A stretch of DNA of 20,962 bases, taken from NCBI GenBank assembly GCA_017471085.1, contig JAFUWW010000068.1:1-20962 (forward strand). The letters run 5' to 3'. This DNA is from Bacteroidales bacterium (lineage in GTDB: Bacteria; Bacteroidota; Bacteroidia; Bacteroidales; UBA932). Position numbers and translations under genes: made by a program. The notes under the pieces were generated by a model that did not search any database, was not told the origin of the DNA, and saw nothing but the letters and a program-made list of their open reading frames with translations. This document shows positions 1 to 6,825 of this stretch, piece after piece (within the stretch, counting starts at the first letter, position 1; each line of letters begins with the position of its first letter).

Positions 1-174
1 CTAAAGCACACTTTCACCTTTCCAAGCCACATTTCGTGCTTTAGCCATACCTGCTCACCCACACTAAAGCACACTTTCACCTTTCCAAGCCACATTTCGT
101 GCTTTAGCCATAACCGCGCACCCACACTAAAGCACACTTTCGCTCTTCCAGGCCCTATTTCGTGCTTTAGCCAA
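1..174 (-). repeat. Three tandem 63-bp repeats with inverted ends; each reads as a 15-codon mini-ORF on the minus strand
   Basis: Units begin at 1, 64 and 127, so the period is 63 bp. Each 48-bp core starts CTAAAGCAC and ends GTGCTTTAG plus CCAT or CCAA, giving 9-bp inverted ends around a 26-bp centre. Cores are separated by about 15 bp ending CACCCACA. On the minus strand units 1 and 2 read ATG to TAG as MAKARNVAWKGESVL; unit 3 starts with TTG and differs by V6R and G10S plus two silent changes. All six differences between units 2 and 3 lie in the centre; the arms are identical. The array may continue left of the window. Whether the peptide is made is unknown; conserved arms and a variable centre fit a structured or protein-bound repeat equally well. 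Confidence 0.85.
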
Positions 175-468
175 AGATCAAGAACAGGGTCGCCCGTGGC
201 AACAGCCGGGGGATGAAGAAAGAAGCCCCACAATCATGACATTTATACCTCTGACGGCCTCGTCTTGCCCCCCAACGAATAATGCTCAAAGAGTCACATT
301 GGGGACATCTTTGACGCCTCCTTGTTTTCGATATATCAAAACTTTATTGAAACGCATTTTAATAAAGTACACATAAATGCAAATATATCAAATACTTATA
401 AGGTGTTTTACCAACCGGAAATGTCAATTATATCGGAATCAGGCCCCCAGTTAGCCGAAGACAATGGA
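175..468. other. Gene-free stretch, AT-rich on its right side
   Basis: I see no convincing gene here; the longest open frame, from a TTG at 322, overlaps a terminator and a tRNA and resembles nothing. The stretch from about 320 to 420 is much richer in A and T than the surroundings. It holds a perfect 8-bp inverted repeat, ACTTTATT at 341-348 and AATAAAGT at 361-368. Confidence 0.6.
380..387 (-). promoter_or_regulatory. Possible minus-strand promoter pointing at the 63-bp repeats
   Basis: The minus strand reads TATATTTG, a full match to the Bacteroidetes -7 consensus TAnnTTTG, in an AT-rich context. The expected -33 box about 19 bp upstream reads TAAA rather than TTTG, so the call is weak. 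If active, it would transcribe leftward through the tandem repeats. Confidence 0.3.
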
Positions 469-510
469 CTACAAGAAAAGGATTGGCGTCTGCCAATCCT
501 TTTCTTGTAG
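469..510 (-). terminator. Terminator of tRNA-Arg: 19-bp perfect hairpin
   Basis: Arms at 469-487 and 492-510 are perfectly complementary over 19 bp around a 4-nt loop. On the minus strand the first three bases of the stem (CTA) are also the last three bases of the tRNA-Arg gene, so the hairpin starts inside the tRNA 3' end. No long T tract follows; the A-rich and T-rich parts lie inside the stem. On the plus strand the same hairpin faces the gene-free stretch. Confidence 0.75.
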
Positions 511-579
511 CCCCACGAGGAATCGAACCTCGATTTAAAGTTTAGGAAACTTCCGTTCTATCCGTTGAACTATGAGGCC
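508..579 (-). tRNA. tRNA-Arg(CCT)
   Basis: The 72-nt minus-strand sequence folds as a complete cloverleaf. The acceptor pairs GGCCTCA with TGGGGCT (two G-T pairs), the D arm is GTTCAACGGATAGAAC, and the anticodon arm is GAAGT-TTCCTAA-ACTTT with anticodon CCT. The T arm is CGAGG-TTCGATT-CCTCG and the discriminator base is A. CCA is not encoded. It lies 32 bp after rpmF with no TAnnTTTG box between, so it is probably co-transcribed with the DUF177-rpmF unit. Confidence 0.93.
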
Positions 580-588
580 ATCCAAGTG

Positions 589-604
589 GCCGGAAGATTC
601 CGGC
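589..604 (-). other. Short palindrome between rpmF and tRNA-Arg
   Basis: GCCGGAA and TTCCGGC flank two bases, forming a near-perfect 16-bp palindrome in the 32-bp gap between rpmF and tRNA-Arg. There is no T tract, so it is not a standard terminator. In RNA it could form a small hairpin near the tRNA 5' end that helps processing; this is inference. Confidence 0.45.
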
Positions 605-611
605 ATGGGTA

Positions 612-794
612 TTACTCTGCGCTCTTGACGATGATCTGACGACCGCGATAGTAGCCACACTCAGGGCATACACGGTGATACATCACGGTTGCACCGCAGT
701 TAGGGCAGGCAGCCAGGGTAGGAACGGGCGCGAAATCATGCGTACGACGCTTGTCTCTTCTCTGCTTGGAGAGTTTGTGTTTCGGATGTGCCAT
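612..794 (-). CDS. rpmF: 50S ribosomal protein L32
   Basis: This encodes the 60-residue zinc-ribbon protein of the large ribosomal subunit. The basic N-terminus (MAHPKHKLSKQRRDKRR) is typical of L32, and two CxxC pairs (C30/C33 and C43/C46) form the zinc ribbon, so this is the zinc-binding form. The length matches the family. It follows the DUF177 gene by 11 bp, the widely conserved yceD-rpmF pairing. The fatty-acid genes often found after rpmF (plsX, fabH) are absent; a tRNA gene follows instead. Confidence 0.97.
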   Translation of the reverse strand: MAHPKHKLSKQRRDKRRTHDFAPVPTLAACPNCGATVMYHRVCPECGYYRGRQIIVKSAE

Positions 795-805
795 TGTTAT
801 ATCTT

Positions 806-1327
806 TTAATTGTTATTTGCTTCAAAAAGTCCTTTCAGAGCTGCGAACGGGCTGCTCGAAGCAGCCTCCTCGTCCCCATGCTCCCGACTCAGAAACCTGA
901 CGGTGTCCGGATTGCATCCGCCTTCCGGATGCACCCGCTGGATGGGCAGCGACAGGCATACGTAATCGTAAACTGCCTGCCGGAGGTCCAACTCCTTGTC
1001 CGCCACGCCAACCTGAAGAATTTCCCTTCCATCCTCGGAGAGGTCTTCTTCTGTGGCGTCGAACCGGACGCTGAACCGCTGAGACGCCTCCACGGGCAGG
1101 GTGAGCGGCTCCAGGCATCGGTCACAGGGAACCGTCACGGTTCCGCGCAACTGGAGATCTGCCGTAACCTTCTGCGCACCGGTCTTCACCACCTTCACCT
1201 CAACATCCACACTGGCGTCCAGGATTTCTGTATTGTCAAACGTTTGAAAGAACTCTAATCCTGCGTGAGAGCGGAAGTTCCGCTCCCCTGCAGCCCAACC
1301 GTCCAAGGGTATGACCAAAGCGTTCAT
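806..1327 (-). CDS. DUF177 (YceD-like) protein
   Basis: The 173-residue protein belongs to the DUF177/YceD family, genetically linked to L32 and, in some bacteria and plastids, to 23S rRNA accumulation. The hallmark is PCDRCLEPL with C68 and C71, followed by an acidic stretch and a GGCNPD segment near residue 140. The ATG at 1327 is preferred to a GTG two codons upstream because it gives MNALVIPLDGW, a usual start for this family, about 20 nt downstream of a promoter. It is the first gene of a unit with rpmF and tRNA-Arg. Confidence 0.9.
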   Translation of the reverse strand: MNALVIPLDGWAAGERNFRSHAGLEFFQTFDNTEILDASVDVEVKVVKTGAQKVTADLQLRGTVTVPCDRCLEPLTLPVEASQRFSVRFDATEEDLSEDGREILQVGVADKELDLRQAVYDYVCLSLPIQRVHPEGGCNPDTVRFLSREHGDEEAASSSPFAALKGLFEANNN

Positions 1328-1352
1328 TGCCACATAAACAGATTAAGGGGTG

Positions 1353-1383
1353 CAAAGATACGAATAATTTTTGGAAAATCAAT
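1353..1383 (-). promoter_or_regulatory. Promoter of DUF177-rpmF-tRNA-Arg
   Basis: The -7 box TATCTTTG at 1353-1360 matches TAnnTTTG. A -33 box ATTG at 1380-1383 lies 19 bp upstream and overlaps the last codons of typA. Transcription should start near 1347, giving a short leader before the ATG at 1327. Confidence 0.65.
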
Positions 1384-3184
1384 CCTCCGTGGTCGAATTT
1401 CTCTTTCTGTCAAGCGGATCCAGCTGGATTTTGCGCATCCGCATGTGATTCGGAGTGATTTCCACCAGTTCATCTTCCTGGATATACTCGAGTGCCTCTT
1501 CCAGGGAGAACTTGATGGCCGGGGGCAGCACCACTTTCTCGTCCGATCCGGAAGCACGCACGTTGGTGAGTTTCTTGGTCTTGCAGATATTGATGTTCAG
1601 GTCGCGGTCACGGGTGTGCTCACCCACTACCTGGCCACCGTAAATCTCCTCGCCGGGCTCCACAAAGAACCGACCGCGGTCCAGCAGCTTGTTCATGGAA
1701 TAGGCAATGGCTTCGCCGGTCTCCAGGGACACCAGAGAACCGTTGGTCCGCATCTCGATATCGCCCTTGTAAGGCTGATAATCCTTGAAGCGGTGGGCCA
1801 CCACAGCCTCGCCCTGCGTTGCCGTGAGCAGGTTGGAGCGAAGACCCATCAGACCGCGGGTAGGAATCTCGAATTCCAGCAGGGTCCGGTCGCCGCGGGG
1901 TTCCATCCTGACCAGCGCACCTTTGCGGCGGGTACTCAGTTCGATGGCGGCACCGACGAACTGCTCCGGCACTTCGATGGAGAGCTCTTCAATCGGCTCG
2001 CAGCGTTTGCCGCCGATGGTCTTGTCCAGCACCTTGGGCTGCCCCACCTGCAGTTCGAAGCCCTCGCGTCGCATGGTCTCGATGAGCACCGACAGATGCA
2101 GCACGCCACGGCCGTACACCACGAAAGAATCGGCATTGACGCCCGGTTTTACGCGAAGGGCCAGGTTCTTCTCCAGTTCTTTGTCCAGACGTTCCTTGAT
2201 ATGCCGGGAAGTGACGAATTTTCCGTCTTTGCCGAAAAACGGCGAATTGTTGATCATGAAGAGCATGCTCATGGTAGGCTCGTCCACTGCGATGGGCGGA
2301 AGGGCCTCGGGATTCTCGATATCGGCAATGGTATCGCCGATTTCAAAGCCCTCAATGCCCACAACTGCGCAGATGTCTCCGCACTGGACCTCATCGACAT
2401 TCGCCTTTCCAAGGCCTTCGAACACCATCAGCTGCTTGATCTTGGACTTTTCCACCATGTCGTAGCGCTTGCACAGGGACACGGGCATGCCGGTCTTCAG
2501 GCTGCCGCGCGTGATCCGCCCCACGGCAATCCGGCCCACATAAGGGGAATACTCCAGGGACGATACCAGCATCTGCGGGGTTCCTTCCTTGATTTCCGGA
2601 GCGGGGATTTCCTCAAGGATCGTGTCCAGGAGGGCGGTGATGTCCGACGTGGGCTTTTTCCAGTCATAGGACATCCAGCCCTGCTTGGCGCTGCCGTAGA
2701 TGGTCTTGAACTCCAGCTGGTCTTCGTTGGCGCCCAGGTTGAACATCAGTTCGAACACCTCTTCCTGCACCTCATCCGGACGGCAGTTGGGTTTGTCTAC
2801 CTTATTGATCACTACGATGGGTTTCTTACCCATGTCGATGGCTTTGTTCAGCACGAATCGGGTCTGCGGCATGCAGCCTTCGAAAGCATCCACCAGCAGC
2901 AGCACGCCATCGGCCATGTTGAGGACGCGCTCCACCTCTCCGCCGAAATCACTGTGCCCGGGAGTGTCGATGATATTGATTTTCACTCCTTTGTACGTGA
3001 CGGACACATTCTTGGCGAGGATGGTGATACCCCGCTCCCGTTCCAGGTCGTTGTTGTCCAGAATCAGGTTTCCGAGGTCTTCCGGTTTACGGACAAGATT
3101 GGCCTGATAGATCATTCTGTCCACCAGGGTGGTTTTGCCGTGGTCTACATGGGCGATAATGGCGATGTTTCTGATGTCTTGCAT
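1379..3184 (-). CDS. typA: Translational GTPase TypA/BipA
   Basis: This 601-residue protein is a ribosome-associated GTPase of the EF-G-like family involved in ribosome assembly and stress adaptation. Visible motifs are G1 AHVDHGKTT (11-19), switch region ERERGITI, G3 DTPGHSDFGGEVER (about 74-87) and G4 NKVDKP (about 128). A beta-barrel domain, EF-G-like domains and the TypA-specific C-terminus follow (GVLHLSVLIETMRREG, RGLMGLR). Length is normal for the family and the ATG gives the conserved start MQDIRNIAIIAHVDHGKTT. No terminator separates it from the DUF177 promoter at its 3' end, so read-through into the ribosomal unit is possible. Confidence 0.98.
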   Translation of the reverse strand: MQDIRNIAIIAHVDHGKTTLVDRMIYQANLVRKPEDLGNLILDNNDLERERGITILAKNVSVTYKGVKINIIDTPGHSDFGGEVERVLNMADGVLLLVDAFEGCMPQTRFVLNKAIDMGKKPIVVINKVDKPNCRPDEVQEEVFELMFNLGANEDQLEFKTIYGSAKQGWMSYDWKKPTSDITALLDTILEEIPAPEIKEGTPQMLVSSLEYSPYVGRIAVGRITRGSLKTGMPVSLCKRYDMVEKSKIKQLMVFEGLGKANVDEVQCGDICAVVGIEGFEIGDTIADIENPEALPPIAVDEPTMSMLFMINNSPFFGKDGKFVTSRHIKERLDKELEKNLALRVKPGVNADSFVVYGRGVLHLSVLIETMRREGFELQVGQPKVLDKTIGGKRCEPIEELSIEVPEQFVGAAIELSTRRKGALVRMEPRGDRTLLEFEIPTRGLMGLRSNLLTATQGEAVVAHRFKDYQPYKGDIEMRTNGSLVSLETGEAIAYSMNKLLDRGRFFVEPGEEIYGGQVVGEHTRDRDLNINICKTKKLTNVRASGSDEKVVLPPAIKFSLEEALEYIQEDELVEITPNHMRMRKIQLDPLDRKRNSTTED

Positions 3185-3217
3185 ATAGCTTGCGTCAATT
3201 ATTCTAAATAAATCTTA

Positions 3218-3225
3218 CAAAGTTA
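3218..3225 (-). promoter_or_regulatory. Probable typA promoter (-7 box)
   Basis: The minus strand reads TAACTTTG, a full TAnnTTTG match, 33 bp upstream of the typA ATG. No good TTTG -33 box is seen at the expected distance, so only the -7 element is called. Confidence 0.5.
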
Positions 3226-3252
3226 ACATTTTTTGGCGGAATGTCCATGATG

Positions 3253-3434
3253 AATCGGCCTTGAAAGTTTTTTTGCAGGTTTTGCCGTTTCGATACATTT
3301 TTTTTCACCTGCCCTGGAGGGCCCTGCAAGGCCGATTTTCCCTCTCCGGAAGGGCCTGTGAAAGTTTTTCGCTGTGTTTTCCGCCTGGTTTTCGCATAAA
3401 AATCGGCCCGCCAGCACTTCCCAAGGCCGATTTT
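3253..3434. repeat. Four alternating copies of GGCCGATTTT in the typA/lipoprotein gap
   Basis: The 318-bp gap between the divergent typA and lipoprotein genes holds four copies of a roughly 10-12-bp motif in alternating orientation. They are AATCGGCCTT (3253-3262), AAGGCCGATTTT (3328-3339), AAAATCGGCC (3399-3408) and AAGGCCGATTTT (3423-3434). The last two form a perfect 10-bp inverted repeat with a 16-nt loop. Runs of T, twice preceded by GAAAG, also recur. No protein-coding frame here is credible. Confidence 0.7.
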
Positions 3435-3476
3435 GAAAGTAAACGTGTAATTTTTCGGAACACGGATAAGTTTTTT

Positions 3477-3484
3477 CAGCTTTG
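3477..3484 (+). promoter_or_regulatory. Possible promoter of the surface-protein operon
   Basis: CAGCTTTG differs from TAnnTTTG at one position and lies 18 bp before the lipoprotein ATG. A T-rich TTTTTC sits near the -33 position. The match is imperfect, but position and direction fit. Confidence 0.4.
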
Positions 3485-3502
3485 CAGCAAAAGAAAAACG
3501 CT

Positions 3503-5110
3503 ATGAGACGAAGAAAATTGCCACTTATCCTGATTCCGCTCCTCGTGCTGAGTGCCTGCGGGAGCGAAGACCTTCCCGAGCAGCCCCTGCGGCTCCCCGA
3601 AGGTGAAGTTTACCATGGAATGATCGAGCTGGGAGAGAAACTGGACGATCCCTACACGGTGGAGAACATGCGGACCGCCCTCACCAAAGTGTACCCGACC
3701 AAAGCCAGCCGCATCGACATCCAACCCACGGACCTCTACGTACGTTTTCTGCCCAAGGACGATGCCCAGCTGCAGATGCTGGAGAAAACAGGAATCTACC
3801 TGCTCGACCATCCGATGGATTACAGGATCGTCCGTGAAGGAGACTATTACCAGGACCCGGAGGTGGGCGATGAACGCATCACATGGCAGTACTCACTGGT
3901 TCCCAGGGATTTCCACTTCCCTCCGGGCATTGAGTACGAAGTCCTGGACCAATGCTATCTGTCAGAAAACGACCCGGCCACGCGGTCGGCTGGCTTCGAC
4001 ATCGACTGGGCGCTGGTGGAAGAGGAGGCCTACCGGCTTACCGGCAACGAAGACCTGTGGATTCCGCCCACCAAGGCAGGAGCCCAGGCCCCTTCCGGAC
4101 GCATTACCATCGAAGATCCGGACTGCAACGGCGGAAAGCCCTTCGGCCTGGCCGGGGTGATGGTCGCCTGCAATATCTTTGTTAAGATTGCAACCTGCCA
4201 TACCGACAGGGACGGATATTATCAGATGGACACCCAGTTCTCCGGGGACCCGCGCTACCGCCTGGTATTCAAGAACACCGAAGGATTCTGCATAGGCTTC
4301 AACTGGATTGTCGTGCCGGCCTCCGTCTGCACGCTGGGGAAAGGCGGGCCGGAAGGCATCGACTTCAACATTACGCAGGATTCAGACGACAACCTTTTCC
4401 GCCGAAGCGTCATCAACAATGCCGCTTATGACTATTACACCCGCTGCAACGAAACCGACCTGGACATCGCACTGCCGCCCGGAGACCTCCGCCTGTGGGT
4501 GTTCCCGGACGTGGATTCTTCCAGCGCCTGCATGCTCCACCATGGAGCCTTCCCGCAGTTCAATTTGATCCAGAAACTGATGGAGCAGTACCTGGGAGAG
4601 TATATGGCTGCCGTCACCTTCCTGGTGAGGCTCTTTGCCCCGGACATCACCATCGGGACAAAAAACAGAAAGACTTATGCCGACCTGTACGATGCCACCG
4701 TGCACGAACTGGCCCATGCCAGCCACTACAGTCTGGCGGGAAACGACTTCTGGGACCCGTACATCCGCTATATCCTGGAAACTTTCATTGCAGAAAAAGG
4801 ACAGGCCTATGGCACCGGCGGACGGGAAGGGGCAGGCTACTGCGAAGTGGGTGAGATGTGGGCCTACTTCATGGAGGCCTCCCTGTACAAAGACCGGTAC
4901 AACGTGCCCATGCCCACCTTCGGCACGTCCTATTGGTTCCGCCCGGAAATCTTCTCCTACTTGTACGAACGGGGCATGTCACGGAGCGAGATTTTCCGTG
5001 CCCTTAAGCCGAACGTCTGTTCCACGGACGACCTTCGCGACGAGCTCATCGACATGTATCCGGAAAGGGAAACGCTTATAGAACAAACATTTACACAATA
5101 TGGAAAATAG
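3503..5110 (+). CDS. Putative surface lipoprotein with zinc-metalloprotease motif
   Basis: The 535-residue protein starts at the ATG at 3503 because this gives a clean lipoprotein signal (MRRRKLPLILIPLLVLSAC, lipid-modified C19). The following GSEDLPEQ is acidic, resembling signals that send Bacteroidetes lipoproteins to the cell surface. Residues about 199-257 look like a carboxypeptidase-regulatory-like beta-sandwich (VACNIFV, DRDGYYQMD). A zinc-protease motif HELAH sits at 401-405, followed by a candidate third ligand E451 in GEMWAYFME. A peptidase role is therefore likely, with unknown substrate; I do not recognise a named family. It overlaps the next gene by 11 bp, the start of a three-gene outer-membrane unit. 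Confidence 0.85.
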   Translation: MRRRKLPLILIPLLVLSACGSEDLPEQPLRLPEGEVYHGMIELGEKLDDPYTVENMRTALTKVYPTKASRIDIQPTDLYVRFLPKDDAQLQMLEKTGIYLLDHPMDYRIVREGDYYQDPEVGDERITWQYSLVPRDFHFPPGIEYEVLDQCYLSENDPATRSAGFDIDWALVEEEAYRLTGNEDLWIPPTKAGAQAPSGRITIEDPDCNGGKPFGLAGVMVACNIFVKIATCHTDRDGYYQMDTQFSGDPRYRLVFKNTEGFCIGFNWIVVPASVCTLGKGGPEGIDFNITQDSDDNLFRRSVINNAAYDYYTRCNETDLDIALPPGDLRLWVFPDVDSSSACMLHHGAFPQFNLIQKLMEQYLGEYMAAVTFLVRLFAPDITIGTKNRKTYADLYDATVHELAHASHYSLAGNDFWDPYIRYILETFIAEKGQAYGTGGREGAGYCEVGEMWAYFMEASLYKDRYNVPMPTFGTSYWFRPEIFSYLYERGMSRSEIFRALKPNVCSTDDLRDELIDMYPERETLIEQTFTQYGK

Positions 5111-5657
5111 ACAGATTCTTCTTGTAGCCGCCTTCCTGGCCTGCCTCTGCCTCCCCTGCCGGGCCCAGCGATGGTCGCTCTCGACCAATGTACTGGACTA
5201 TGCCAATTTCGGGACGATGAACCTGGAAGGCAGCCTGGCGACCGGACAGCACTGGTCGATGACTGCCGTCGCCAAGCTCAACCCCTTCCACTACCGGAAG
5301 GGCGACCAGCCGTTCAATGCCCGGCAGCAGGTTTATGGCGTTGGGGTGAAATTCTGGCCGTGGCACGTGTATTCGGGCTGGTGGGCAGGGACCAGGCTGC
5401 AATACCAGGAATACAACCGCGGAGGCATCCGGGCTCCGGAGACGGACGAAGGAGACCGGTATGGAATCGGCCTTTCGGGCGGATATTCCTACATGCTCAA
5501 CCGGCACCTGAACCTGGATGTAGGCATCGGCGTCTGGGGCGGCTATGACCGCTATGTCACCTATTCCTGCCCGGTATGCGGCATTACCCTGGACTCCGGG
5601 GAACGGACTTTCATCCTGCCTTCGGACCTGATCCTTTCTCTTGTCTATGTATTTTGA
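5100..5657 (+). CDS. DUF3575-like outer-membrane beta-barrel protein
   Basis: The 185-residue protein has a cleavable signal peptide (MENRQILLVAAFLACLCLPCRAQ, shown without gap up to 20 residues elsewhere; cleavage near A22-Q23). The mature part alternates hydrophobic and polar residues in strands (WSLSTNVLDYANFGTMNLEG, YGVGVKFWP, YGIGLSGGYSYML, LNLDVGIGVWGGYDRY) and ends in the aromatic residue F. This matches DUF3575, common in Bacteroidales and often encoded beside Mfa/FimA-type fimbrial genes. Its start overlaps the protease gene and its end overlaps the next gene, so translation is probably coupled. It is probably a small outer-membrane barrel; molecular role unknown. Confidence 0.82.
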   Translation: MENRQILLVAAFLACLCLPCRAQRWSLSTNVLDYANFGTMNLEGSLATGQHWSMTAVAKLNPFHYRKGDQPFNARQQVYGVGVKFWPWHVYSGWWAGTRLQYQEYNRGGIRAPETDEGDRYGIGLSGGYSYMLNRHLNLDVGIGVWGGYDRYVTYSCPVCGITLDSGERTFILPSDLILSLVYVF

Positions 5658-6408
5658 GAAACAGCGCGGAAGGGCAGTTTTCCCACCCCTTGTCTTACTT
5701 ATTTTTGCGGCATCCTGTAGCGTGAAAGAGGCCCGGGAAGACTGCCCTTGCGCCTTGTATGTGGTTCTCTCCGGAAAAGTTCCTTCACCTGTCACCTTGC
5801 TGGTGGAAGGAGAAGGATTCCGGGAGGAACACTTGCTGGGAAAGGATACGTTGCTGCTGGTCCGCCCCCCGAAAACCGGAGTCACCGTCAAGGCTGCAGC
5901 CGGCGCCCTGCCCGGTGAAGACGGCCGCCTGGAAATTCCCTACGGGTACGACAGTCCGCCCGTCTATCTCTTCACGGAAGAGGTGGACACGGCACCGGAT
6001 TCTGTCCGCGTACAGGTACAGCTGCAAAAGCATTTCTGCTGCCTGGACATCAGCTTTGACGGTCCTCCGGGATGGGGAGAGCCTTATTGGACCGAAGTCC
6101 GCGGGCCAGTGGACGGACTCCTTTGGGACGGAACACCTACTTCCGGTCCTTTTTCCTGCCGGCTGGACGACGGACTCTCTGTCCGCCTTCCCCGGCAAAG
6201 CCCGGAACAGATTCTGCTGCTGGATATTACCATGCCCGACCGGGTAGTCCGCACCTTCGACCTGGGCTATTATCTGGAGCAGGCAGGCTATGACTGGAGC
6301 GCTCCGGACCTGGAAGACCTGACCCTGGAAATGAACCTGTCAGTGTCCAGGCTGTTTCTGAAAACCGACACCTGGACAACCGCCATTCCCATGGATATAA
6401 CCATCTGA
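5647..6408 (+). CDS. FimB/Mfa2-like fimbrial anchor lipoprotein
   Basis: The ATG at 5647 gives a 253-residue protein with a lipoprotein signal ending LLIFAASC (C24); a TTG two codons upstream is possible but less likely. The segment after the lipobox (SVKEAREDCPCALYVVLSG) and the C-terminus (DLTLEMNLSVSRLFLKTDTW) resemble FimB/Mfa2 proteins, which anchor fimbriae to the outer membrane and limit their length. No major fimbrillin gene is present nearby, so an actual fimbrial role is uncertain. It overlaps the DUF3575 gene by 11 bp and is the last gene of the unit, followed by a long inverted repeat. Confidence 0.65.
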   Translation: MYFEKQRGRAVFPPLVLLIFAASCSVKEAREDCPCALYVVLSGKVPSPVTLLVEGEGFREEHLLGKDTLLLVRPPKTGVTVKAAAGALPGEDGRLEIPYGYDSPPVYLFTEEVDTAPDSVRVQVQLQKHFCCLDISFDGPPGWGEPYWTEVRGPVDGLLWDGTPTSGPFSCRLDDGLSVRLPRQSPEQILLLDITMPDRVVRTFDLGYYLEQAGYDWSAPDLEDLTLEMNLSVSRLFLKTDTWTTAIPMDITI

Positions 6409-6411
6409 CAC

Positions 6412-6487
6412 ATACAAGTTGCCTTCCGGATTCTTTCGTTCATCTGCCCATTCCACTCTAACTATCGGCAAGGCAACTTGTATTTTT
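6412..6487 (+). terminator. Long-loop hairpin after the surface-protein operon
   Basis: ATACAAGTTGCCTT (6412-6425) and AAGGCAACTTGTAT (6470-6483) are perfectly complementary over 14 bp, separated by 44 nt, and followed by TTTT. It starts four bases after the last stop codon. The position suggests a terminator; the unusually long loop leaves room for another RNA function. Confidence 0.6.
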
Positions 6488-6498
6488 ACGAAACAATT

Positions 6499-6529
6499 TT
6501 TGATTATTCAAAAAAACTATGTATATTTG
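6499..6529 (+). promoter_or_regulatory. Promoter of tRNA-Leu
   Basis: TTTG at 6499-6502 and TATATTTG at 6522-6529 are separated by 19 bp, a full match to the Bacteroidetes -33/-7 pattern. The tRNA begins 15 bp downstream. Confidence 0.88.
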
Positions 6530-6543
6530 CAATCCCAAACGAT

Positions 6544-6627
6544 GCGCGGATGGCGGAATTGGTAGACGCGCTACTCTCAGGAGGTAGTGTCCGAAAGGAC
6601 GTGTCAGTTCGACTCTGATTTCGCGCA
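6544..6627 (+). tRNA. tRNA-Leu(CAG)
   Basis: The 84-nt gene forms a class II tRNA. The acceptor pairs GCGCGGA with TTCGCGC, the anticodon arm is CTACT-CTCAGGA-GGTAG (anticodon CAG), and a long variable arm (TGTCCGAAAGGACG) is present. The T arm is GTCAG-TTCGACT-CTGAT and the discriminator base is A. CCA is not encoded. Its last 13 bases are duplicated about 1.37 kb downstream, as expected if an element integrated here. Confidence 0.95.
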
Positions 6628-6655
6628 CGAAGGATGACTTCAAAAGTCATCCTTT
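6615..6655 (+). repeat. Candidate left attachment site: tRNA-Leu 3' end plus terminator
   Basis: This segment, CTGATTTCGCGCAC followed by the terminator hairpin, recurs at 7986-8030 in the same orientation. The first 14 bp are identical; a 2-bp insertion and one substitution follow; then 24 bp (ATGACTTC through the T run) are identical again. Duplication of a tRNA 3' end is the usual footprint of integration by a tyrosine recombinase. Confidence 0.65.
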
Positions 6656-6660
6656 TTCTT
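6630..6660 (+). terminator. Rho-independent terminator of tRNA-Leu
   Basis: AAGGATGACTT (6630-6640) pairs with AAGTCATCCTT (6644-6654) around a tight loop, followed by a T-rich tail. It starts three bases after the tRNA. Confidence 0.88.
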
Positions 6661-6825
6661 TTGTCAAAATGCCACAGAGTGCAGCCAGTGATATAATAGA
6701 CATTTCTGGTTGGTGATTCCTTTATAATTTGCTGATTTATTGACTTTTATGCAAATTAGAAGAAAACTGTTTCTTCTAATGAGTGATACAGCCAATATAA
6801 GGAGGCGCCAAAGATCACCTTTATT

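Noticed and set aside
1..174. CRISPR array
   Set aside because: Only three units, with about 48-bp repeated cores and about 15-bp gaps that are themselves similar; spacers of a CRISPR array would be longer and unrelated.
322..510. 62-codon plus-strand frame before tRNA-Arg
   Set aside because: Starts at TTG, ends inside the tRNA terminator and resembles nothing.
1265..3211. 648-codon plus-strand open frame opposite typA
   Set aside because: It mirrors typA and comes from GC-rich third codon positions; the minus strand encodes an unmistakable TypA, and the plus frame has no recognisable motif.
3223..3417. Small minus-strand gene upstream of typA
   Set aside because: It overlaps the repeats and the typA -7 box and its Lys/Arg-rich translation has no family resemblance.
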